A stretch of DNA of 64,000 nt from Rhodospirillaceae bacterium. Lineage in GTDB: Bacteria > Pseudomonadota > Alphaproteobacteria > SP197. Position 1 is the stretch's first letter. The number at the start of each line of letters is the position of its first letter. Under the pieces are notes generated by a model. It saw only the letters and a program-made list of their open reading frames with translations, searched no databases and had not been told where the DNA came from. This document shows positions 57,795-64,000 of the stretch, one piece after another. The translations under genes were made by a program, and so were the position numbers. Where the stretch lies: positions 310,001 to 374,000 of the forward strand of contig PBNE01000002.1 of NCBI GenBank assembly GCA_002722885.1. Reading direction: 5' to 3'.

Positions 57795-59068
57795 TGACCC
57801 AGGTCGCGCTTGATGCTGTGCGCAAGGCGACCGCCGCGCCCCGTGAAACACCCCGCCTGATCGGCAAGGGATTGTGGAGCGAGGTCTATGACCTGAGCGA
57901 CGGCACGGTGCTGAAGCTGGTCCAGCGCGAAGCCGGGATCGGCGACGGTGCAGTCCTGTGGCGGCGCGAGTGTGGCGCCCTGCTGGAGATCGATGACCTC
58001 GATCTGGTTCTGGCCACACCGGAGCTCATCGATTCCGATCTCTTTCAATCGGTCAGCCAGGCCGAGGCAGACGGCTACGCGGCCTGGCTGCGCATGTCAC
58101 GGTTGGAAGGCAAACCGCTCGACGACAATGTCATCGAGGCCCTACCTGACGAGCAGCGCGATCTGCTGGCGACAGAACTTGCCGGCGCTCTGGCGAGCCT
58201 TCATCGCTCATCCATCGCCTTCACAACAGGGCCGCGAGACGATGACCGCAAGGACCTCGATCTGATCGCCGAGGTCGCGGCCGACGCCGCACCGCCCGGC
58301 CTGATCGACCGGCTGCATGACGCCCTGAGCGATGCCCTGGTCCCGAGCCATGGCGACATCAACAGCACCAATCTTCTGGTCGACGATCTCGGTCGTCTTT
58401 CGGGTCTGACCGATTTTGCCGAAGCTCGCCGGGGCTGGCGCGAAGGTGACCTGTGCCATCTGGCCCTGATGCCCGCCTTCTTCCCGGCCTTCCGCCACGC
58501 CTTTGAAAAAGCCGCAGGCGTACGCCTGAACGACGAACGACTTGCGCTGGCCACCTGGCACAACGTGCTGATCAGCTTGTGCATTGCCCGTCGCACGGGT
58601 GATGCGGACGAAGAAGCCTGGGCGCTCAAAAGAGGCCCACGCCCTGTCATTGCCCTGAGGGTATCCGGGTCAAGGATTCAGGCGGTAGCCGCCGGGTTCT
58701 GTGAGCAGAAGCCGGGCGTTCGAAGGATCGTCCTCGATCTTCTGGCGCAGGCGGTAGATGTGGGTTTCCAGGGTGTGGGTCGCGACACCGGCGTTGTAGC
58801 CCCAGACCTGATCAAGCAGGACATCGCGGCCGATCGCCTTGTTGCCCACGCGATACAGGAACTTGAGAATCAAAGCTTCCTTTTCCGTGAGACGGACCCT
58901 CTGGGTCGTCTCGTCATGGACCAGAAGCTTGGTGGAGGGACGGAACGTGTAGGGGCCGATGTTGAAAACAGCGTCCTCGCTCTGTTCGTGCTGGCGCAAC
59001 TGGGCGCGGACACGGGCGAGCAGAACTCCCAGACGGAATGGCTTGGTGACGTAGTCGTTGGCGCCTGA
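57794..59068 (+). CDS. APH-like phosphotransferase with readthrough tail into the opposing gene
   Basis: The first about 290 residues form a small-molecule kinase fold: LIGKGLWSEVYDL nucleotide loop with K in VLKLVQ, the catalytic SHGDINSTNLLVDD (HGD-x4-N) and metal-binding LTDFAEARRG, then a helical C-lobe to RTGDADEEAW. The frame then continues without a stop for 399 nt antisense to the response regulator, giving a 424-residue open frame. That tail has no family features and is probably a lost stop codon. Relatives phosphorylate aminoglycosides, homoserine, choline or similar metabolites; no substrate is evident. ATG overlaps the MFS stop by 1 nt. Confidence 0.8.
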   Translation: MTQVALDAVRKATAAPRETPRLIGKGLWSEVYDLSDGTVLKLVQREAGIGDGAVLWRRECGALLEIDDLDLVLATPELIDSDLFQSVSQAEADGYAAWLRMSRLEGKPLDDNVIEALPDEQRDLLATELAGALASLHRSSIAFTTGPRDDDRKDLDLIAEVAADAAPPGLIDRLHDALSDALVPSHGDINSTNLLVDDLGRLSGLTDFAEARRGWREGDLCHLALMPAFFPAFRHAFEKAAGVRLNDERLALATWHNVLISLCIARRTGDADEEAWALKRGPRPVIALRVSGSRIQAVAAGFCEQKPGVRRIVLDLLAQAVDVGFQGVGRDTGVVAPDLIKQDIAADRLVAHAIQELENQSFLFRETDPLGRLVMDQKLGGGTERVGADVENSVLALFVLAQLGADTGEQNSQTEWLGDVVVGA

Positions 59069-59356
59069 TTCCAGTCCCAGGATAGTGTCGGCCTCGCCAT
59101 CGGCGGCGGTCAGCATGATAATCGGCATCTTCTGACCCGCGCGACGCATCAGCCGGCAGAGCTCGCGGCCATCCATGTCCGGCAGCCCGACATCCAGCAG
59201 AACCAGATCAAAGCGGTCGTCTTTGGTGATCTCGAGCGCTTCGGCACCGGTGCCGCATTCCTCGACATCGAACTCCTCGTGAAGATGGAGCTGTTCGGCG
59301 AGTGAATGGCGCAGGGCCTCGTCGTCATCGACAATGAGAATGGTGCGACCGGACAT
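58670..59356 (-). CDS. OmpR-type response regulator
   Basis: This 228-residue protein has a receiver domain (ILIVDDDEALRHSL; phospho-acceptor D55 in LVLLDVGLPDMDG; TKPF lysine) and a winged-helix DNA-binding domain (LTEKEALILKFLYR, RDVLLDQVWGYNAGVATHTLETHIYRLRQKIE). No partner kinase gene is adjacent, so it is an orphan here. Its last 399 nt lie under the extended frame of the phosphotransferase gene. The ATG at 59356 is 71 nt from the broken hydrolase gene. Confidence 0.95.
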   Translation of the reverse strand: MSGRTILIVDDDEALRHSLAEQLHLHEEFDVEECGTGAEALEITKDDRFDLVLLDVGLPDMDGRELCRLMRRAGQKMPIIMLTAADGEADTILGLESGANDYVTKPFRLGVLLARVRAQLRQHEQSEDAVFNIGPYTFRPSTKLLVHDETTQRVRLTEKEALILKFLYRVGNKAIGRDVLLDQVWGYNAGVATHTLETHIYRLRQKIEDDPSNARLLLTEPGGYRLNP

Positions 59357-59427
59357 GAAACTTCCCCGTCAAGTTGCTGATCTTGGGGCCCGACGCCCCG
59401 TCCACGATGACCGCTATATGGGGGCGA

Positions 59428-60308
59428 TCACGACCAATCTTGAGCCCCGAACACGGCGATCAACTCAGTTGTGATCGAACTTGAAGGGTTTGCAAGCTCT
59501 GCCAGCAGGGAAAAATGATTGTGCCCCTTGGCGGTGCTGGCAGACAGAGGACAGCCTCCATCGTCGGCGACCCGCGCGAAGAGCACCATGTTGCGGTGAA
59601 ACTCGTCGGTTTCCTGCTCACCAACCGCCAGCCAAACGGTGGGTCGCGGACGCGGCAGGGAACCGACAATGCGGAACGGCTGGTGTGTCGCCGCACTGGC
59701 CTGGTCAATCTGGAGCTGGGCGTTGAGGAAGGTATGGCGCACGGCTTCGAGATCGAACACACCCGACAACACGGCAAGACCCGCGACCCGACCCTCGTCG
59801 CCTTCGTCCTCCTCATCGGCGAGATTGGTCGGTGCCAGCGTTGCGGGAATGGCACCCAGTCCGAACCCTATAAGAACCACGCGGCCGGCATCGGCGTTGA
59901 GTTCCGCAGCGTGGTCCATAAGCCAACGTGTGGCATGGCGCGCGCGTTCGACGGCGACGGCGGGCCGTTGTCGCGAATCAGGCAACCATCAACCACGGCC
60001 AGGGCGAAACCGGAGGGAACCAGGCCTGAAGCGACCATCGCCATGTCGCCACGACCCCTTCCACGCCACAACCCGCCATGAAATAGAACGAACAGCAGCG
60101 CGGCCGGCGACGGCGCCGGAAACAGGTCGAACACCACGCCGTGTCCCGCGTCGACACTAAGCCCGGCCCCGGCGATCGACGCACGGGCTGCATCCGAGCG
60201 GGATTCGTAGAGCCTGGAGAACACCGCATGGCTGTCGGCAAAGCAACCGAGCAGGTCGTACTGCTCATCGAGCGAGGCGCGTTCGGAGCCGTAGTTGAAG
60301 GAAGCCAT
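59428..60308 (-). pseudogene. Frameshifted alpha/beta hydrolase (kynurenine-formamidase-like)
   Basis: The 5' part (60308 to about 59965) reads FNYGSERASLDEQYDLLGCF, DLFPAPSPAALLFVLFHGGLWRGR and GFALAVVDGCLIRDNG, with the HGG-W oxyanion motif of this hydrolase class. Similarity then continues in another frame as AVAVERARHATRWLMDHAAELNADAGRV to 59428, so a single frameshift lies near 59955-59975. The nucleophile elbow, usually G-H-S-x-G, reads GFGLG, so the catalytic Ser is Gly. The late GHNHFSLL keeps the catalytic-His position. Two independent lesions suggest loss of enzyme function. Confidence 0.78.
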
Positions 60309-60437
60309 GGGGAGAATCTAGTCCATTCGGGTCACATGGCGAGGTACGATGATCACACTTCGACAATTCCTGCAGGGCAGATCGCTGGCCCCGGATCGCC
60401 TCAGCGTTTAGGGTTTTGTCCTCATCACGAGGTCAAA

Positions 60438-62891
60438 ATGCCCGCAAAAGAACTCAGCCATGATGTGGTCGGCAAGCCAAACTTCGAGGGGCGCTTCGAT
60501 GCGTCCACCGACAGGCTCGACGATCTCCAACTTTTCGATCTGTCGTCACACGCGCTGGCGCGCGAATCGCTCGATTTCGCTCTCGCTATGGAGGACGACG
60601 GCTACAACGTCTTTGTCCTGGGCGAAGACAGGGCCGGCCGCATGGACGCCACCATGGGTTACCTCGAAGCCCATGTCGAAGGGCAGCCACCGTCGAGTGA
60701 TTGGGTCTATCTCAACAACTTCCGCAGGCCGCACAAACCGCGCCCCGTGCGGCTGCCGGGCGGCAAAGGACGCCAGTTTCGCGACGACATGGCCGAGCTA
60801 CTGCCCGCCCTGACCGAGGCGCTCAAAAAGGCCTTCACCTCCGACGCCTATGGTGAGGAGGTCCGCACCGCACAGGATGAGACCAAGCAGCAGCTCGAAA
60901 GCTCCTACAACGAGTTGCGCAACCAGGCGCGCACCCACGGACTCGACATCTGGTCGGGCCCGCAGGGCCTGTCTCTGGTGATCATCGGCAACGACGGCAA
61001 GCCGATGAGCCAGGAAGAGCTGATGGCTTTGCCCGAGGACCGGAGGCTAAAGCTGGAGAGCTCGGTCGAGAAGCTCAACCCCGCAATGATCGAAATGCGT
61101 GCCACCACCCGGCGCGCCGAGCTGGAGCTGATGCGGAGGATCCGCGAGATCAACCGCACCATGGCTGACGAGACGACCGAAACTCTTCTGGCCGAACTGG
61201 AGGGCAACTATAGCCTCCACGGCGGTTTGACCCGTTGGTTGGTCGAACTGCGCAGCGACATCCTGGACAATCTCCACCTGTTCCAGAAGGAGCTGCAGAA
61301 CGACGCCCAGAATGGTGCTCAGGGCGGACCGCAACAGGCTCCGGGCCAGGCGGCGGCGCAGGGCGACCCTGCGACCCATGGCCCGGGTGACCTATCGCGC
61401 CGCTATGCCGTGAACCTGTTGGTCGACAACGGTGACACCAGCCATCCCAATGTCGTGCTGGAGCCCAATCCAACCTATGAAAACCTGTTCGGGGCCATTG
61501 AGTACCTGACTGTTTCGGGCACGCTCCACACCGATTTCACGATGATCCGGGGTGGAGCGCTGCACCGCGCCAACGGCGGCATCCTGGTCCTGCGGGCCGA
61601 CGCTATCGCAGCCCAGCAGGTCGCCTGGCACTTCCTAAAGGGAGCCCTGCGCGACAAGGAGATCCGCATCGAGGAGCTGCACCGCTACGGTGGCGTGCCC
61701 CTGACCGGAACGCCCAAACCCAAGGCCATTCCGCTCGACGTCAAGGTCGTGCTGGTGGGCTCGCCGATGTGGTACCATCGGCTGTTGGGGGTCGATCCTG
61801 AGTTCCGCTCGAACTTCAAAATCAAGGCCGAGATCGACCCGCATGTTCCGACCACCGACGACGACATCGCGCTCTTTGCCCGGCTGATCCAGAAGACCGC
61901 CGTGACACAGGGGCACCGCTGCGATGCCGGCGCAATCAACCAGTTGATGGGTCACGCCTCGCGCTGGGCAGATGACCGGGAACGGCTGTCATCGCGTTTC
62001 GAACTGATCGCCGACCTGCTGTCGGAAGCCGCCAAGCTTTCGGGCAGCGATCAGATCTCGGCAGCGTGTGTGCAGAGCGCCATCGAAGAACGGCGGCAGC
62101 GCAACGGACGGGCCGAGATTCGCAGCGCCGAACGCATTACCGACGGCACGGTCATGATCGATTCCGAAGGGTCGGAGACCGGCCAGGTCAACGGACTGGT
62201 CTACCTCAGCCTGGGCGACCACAGCTTCGGCCTGCCCAGTCGGATCACCGCACGGACCTATGCCGGAGCCTACGGCATCGTGAACATCGAGCGCCGAGTC
62301 GCGATGGGCGGACCGATCCAGCAGAAGGGCGCGCTGATTGTGGAAGGTTATCTCAACGGCCTCTTTGCGCGCCGTTTCCCGCTGTCGTTCTCGTGCTCCA
62401 TCACCTTCGAACAGTCCTATGGCGGCGTGGAAGGCGATTCGGCCAGCCTGGCCGAGACCTGCGCGATCCTCTCGTCGCTGGCCGACCTGCCGGTACGCCA
62501 GAACATCGCCATGACCGGTTCGCTGAACCAGACCGGCGAGGTCCAGTCGATCGGAGGCGCCAACCACAAGATCGAAGGGTTCTTTCGAACCTGCAGCGAT
62601 CGGGGCCTGACCGGAACCCAGGGCGTGATCGTGCCAGTGAGCAATGAGCGCAATCTCATCCTGAAGGGCGAAGTGGTTGATGCCGTGCGTGAGGGACGCT
62701 TCCATATCTGGAGCGTGGCGACCGCCACCGATGCCATCGAACTGCTGACCGGCATGCCAGCCGGTGAACCCGCCGCTGACGGACACTATCCGCCCGACAC
62801 GGTGTTCGGCCGGGTGATGGCACAGCTCGAACGATTTGATGCGGTGTTGACGGAACGCGGCGTCGACCGGCGTGGCGGCAAGCGGGCGTGA
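60438..62891 (+). CDS. Lon-related ATP-dependent protease (YcbZ/LonH-like)
   Basis: This 817-residue protein belongs to the Lon-related AAA_32 group. The N-terminal half has the divergent ATPase region with FVLGEDRAGRMDATMGYLE, a coiled-coil insert (about 140-290) and the conserved GALHRANGGILVLRADAI. The C-terminal S16 protease domain has catalytic S668 in EGDSASLAETCAIL and K711 in NHKIEGFF, a Ser-Lys dyad. It lacks the LAN substrate domain of classical Lon. The ATG at 60438 has GAGG nearby. It overlaps the L,D-transpeptidase gene by GTGA. Confidence 0.9.
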   Translation: MPAKELSHDVVGKPNFEGRFDASTDRLDDLQLFDLSSHALARESLDFALAMEDDGYNVFVLGEDRAGRMDATMGYLEAHVEGQPPSSDWVYLNNFRRPHKPRPVRLPGGKGRQFRDDMAELLPALTEALKKAFTSDAYGEEVRTAQDETKQQLESSYNELRNQARTHGLDIWSGPQGLSLVIIGNDGKPMSQEELMALPEDRRLKLESSVEKLNPAMIEMRATTRRAELELMRRIREINRTMADETTETLLAELEGNYSLHGGLTRWLVELRSDILDNLHLFQKELQNDAQNGAQGGPQQAPGQAAAQGDPATHGPGDLSRRYAVNLLVDNGDTSHPNVVLEPNPTYENLFGAIEYLTVSGTLHTDFTMIRGGALHRANGGILVLRADAIAAQQVAWHFLKGALRDKEIRIEELHRYGGVPLTGTPKPKAIPLDVKVVLVGSPMWYHRLLGVDPEFRSNFKIKAEIDPHVPTTDDDIALFARLIQKTAVTQGHRCDAGAINQLMGHASRWADDRERLSSRFELIADLLSEAAKLSGSDQISAACVQSAIEERRQRNGRAEIRSAERITDGTVMIDSEGSETGQVNGLVYLSLGDHSFGLPSRITARTYAGAYGIVNIERRVAMGGPIQQKGALIVEGYLNGLFARRFPLSFSCSITFEQSYGGVEGDSASLAETCAILSSLADLPVRQNIAMTGSLNQTGEVQSIGGANHKIEGFFRTCSDRGLTGTQGVIVPVSNERNLILKGEVVDAVREGRFHIWSVATATDAIELLTGMPAGEPAADGHYPPDTVFGRVMAQLERFDAVLTERGVDRRGGKRA

Positions 62892-63388
62892 CCGAACTGG
62901 TGGTCACCGTCGACGGCCGATGCCGGTTCGGGGAGGTCGTCTATCGCTGCTCGCTGGGTTCAGGCGGCATCGTCACCGACAAGAAGGAAGGCGACGGTGG
63001 CACGCCCGCCGGCACCTGGCCGCTGCGCCGTCTGCTATATCGTGCTGACAAGATGGAGGCCCCGGACTGCGGCCTGGACATCAGCGCCATCGCTCCGCAG
63101 GACGGCTGGTGCGACGCCCCCGATCACCCCGACTACAACCAGCCGGTCAAACTGCCCTTTGAAGCCAGCCACGAAGAGATGTGGCGCGACGATGCGCTTT
63201 ACGATCTCGTGGTGATCGTCGGCCACAACGACGATCCCGTGGTTCCAGGTGCGGGCAGTGCGATCTTTCTCCATCTCGCCCGAGAGGACTGGGGGCCCAC
63301 AGCCGGCTGTGTGGCCTTCGAGCGCCAGGACTTTCTGACAATCCTGCGCGGGGTCGGGCCAGACACTCGTCTGCTGGTCGAACCCTGA
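62888..63388 (+). CDS. L,D-transpeptidase (YkuD) family protein, no signal peptide
   Basis: This 166-residue protein has the YkuD catalytic pattern: H113 in VIVGHNDDP, then SAIFLHLAREDWGPTAGCVAF with catalytic C141. L,D-transpeptidases form 3-3 peptidoglycan cross-links or anchor lipoproteins. No signal peptide or membrane segment is present, which is unexpected for a cell-wall enzyme, although this short subgroup is widespread. The GTG start overlaps the protease stop. Its stop lies 1 nt from the modA stop on the other strand, within the palindrome CCCTGA-C-TCAGGG (63383-63395). Confidence 0.87.
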   Translation: MTELVVTVDGRCRFGEVVYRCSLGSGGIVTDKKEGDGGTPAGTWPLRRLLYRADKMEAPDCGLDISAIAPQDGWCDAPDHPDYNQPVKLPFEASHEEMWRDDALYDLVVIVGHNDDPVVPGAGSAIFLHLAREDWGPTAGCVAFERQDFLTILRGVGPDTRLLVEP

Positions 63389-63389
63389 C

Positions 63390-64000
63390 TCAGGGGGGTA
63401 GAAACCCAGCGTCCTCAAATGCGGCCCGGCTCTCGGGACCGGCCAGCCAGGCGATGAACGCGGACGCGGCCTCCGTATTGCCACCGTTGACAACCCCCGC
63501 GGTGTAGAGGATCGGCTCATGCCGGTCGACAGGAACGGGAAAGGCAACAGCGACCTCATCGGTGATGGCGGCGTCGGTGGCATAGACCAACCCGGCTGGC
63601 GCTTCCCGCCGTGCGACCAGGGCCACTGCGACACGCACATCGGATGTCCGTGCCAGGCGCTGCTCCAGCGCAGACCAGAGGTCGTAGTGCTCCAGAACTT
63701 CACGTGCGTATAGACCGGCCGGCACATGGGCCGGGTCCCCCAACGCAAGCCGGCCGGCGTCGCCCAACGCCATGAACAGTGTTTCTTCAAAGCCACTGGC
63801 AACCGGCTGCATGTCCCGGGCCGGAACAATCAGAACCAGACGGTTTGATGCGACCACCACCTGACTGCCATCGACCAGCAGGCCCTGCGCCAGCAGGTAG
63901 CCTGTCCACATCGGATTGGCGGAGATGAACACATCGGCCGGCGCACCATGTTCGATCTGACGCGACAGGCCCCCACTGGAGGCAAGAGAGAGCACCACAT
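63390..64000 (-). CDS. modA: Molybdate ABC transporter substrate-binding protein (3' part; gene runs off the window)
   Basis: About 203 C-terminal residues are present and the frame continues past the window edge, so the signal peptide and start are not seen. Landmarks are SGGLSRQIEHGAPADVFISANPMW, LVLIVPA, LALGDPAHVPAGLYAREVLEHYDLW, RREAPAGLVYATDA and AFIAWLAGPESRAAFEDAGF. ModA binds molybdate or tungstate in the periplasm for ModBC. The missing modB/modC would be expected after modA but the next gene is the convergent L,D-transpeptidase, so they must lie upstream or elsewhere. moeB (9.3 kb) may need the metal it imports. Confidence 0.9.
   Translation of the reverse strand, partial: VVLSLASSGGLSRQIEHGAPADVFISANPMWTGYLLAQGLLVDGSQVVVASNRLVLIVPARDMQPVASGFEETLFMALGDAGRLALGDPAHVPAGLYAREVLEHYDLWSALEQRLARTSDVRVAVALVARREAPAGLVYATDAAITDEVAVAFPVPVDRHEPILYTAGVVNGGNTEAASAFIAWLAGPESRAAFEDAGFLPP

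Noticed and set aside
60141..60437. An N-terminal extension of the Lon-like protease
   Set aside because: It overlaps the broken hydrolase on the other strand and has no family similarity; the ATG at 60438 has a ribosome-binding site.

Overview
This 64 kb window is GC-rich bacterial chromosome. The core gene order points to an alphaproteobacterium, most likely in or near the Rhodospirillales: mutM / ubiE-ubiB / coaBC-dut-moeB, then rpsT-dnaA-dnaN-recF-gyrB, an lppC / yraN / BON-lipoprotein / gshB block, pyrE, and cobalamin genes. This placement is inferred from synteny and protein motifs; no database search was possible. No tRNA, rRNA, CRISPR array, insertion sequence or prophage was recognised.

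Layout. (1) 0-9 kb is accessory oxidative metabolism: a Rieske dioxygenase alpha subunit, a CmcJ-like oxygenase, a GFA-type zinc protein, two tandem isopenicillin-N-synthase-like 2-oxoglutarate/Fe(II) oxygenases, and two copies of a nucleotide cyclase/TolB-like/TPR gene. One copy lacks a metal-binding Asp and the other is broken by stop codons. (2) 9-24 kb is conserved housekeeping: dsrE-like, moeB, dut, coaBC, ubiB, ubiE, mutM, rpsT, dnaA, dnaN, recF, gyrB. It is interrupted between coaBC and ubiB by a scar in which the 3' ends of katG and oxyR are fused head to head. (3) 24-36 kb holds a class A penicillin-binding protein, a Bcr/CflA-type exporter, four cobalamin genes, the LppC/YraN/BON envelope set, RidA, glutathione synthetase and an HPt protein. 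(4) 36-53 kb is the most unusual part. Leftward lies an ABC transporter with a degenerate, expanded nucleotide-binding domain, followed by a cyclic-nucleotide-binding protein and a methyltransferase. Rightward lies an almost gapless 12.6 kb run of eleven genes: four glycosyltransferases, a histidine phosphatase, a deacetylase-like protein, a membrane protein and a complete Dpp-type ABC importer. (5) 53-64 kb holds a decayed membrane cyclase, a methyltransferase/metallo-hydrolase pair, pyrE, an MFS carrier, a phosphotransferase whose frame runs 399 nt into the opposing response regulator, a frameshifted alpha/beta hydrolase, a Lon-like protease, an L,D-transpeptidase and the 3' part of modA.

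How the parts fit. Many genes share ATGA, GTGA or TAATG junctions, so translational coupling is a general feature here. The glycan-to-importer run and its divergent ABC/CNB/methyltransferase neighbours look like one surface-glycan locus, and this is the best candidate for an undescribed system. The window also carries six recognisable pseudogenes (a cyclase/TPR gene, DUF1272, katG, oxyR, a membrane cyclase, an alpha/beta hydrolase). All three class III cyclases carry a lesion. This suggests ongoing gene loss, with signalling and peroxide-defence genes affected, unless assembly or consensus errors explain part of it.
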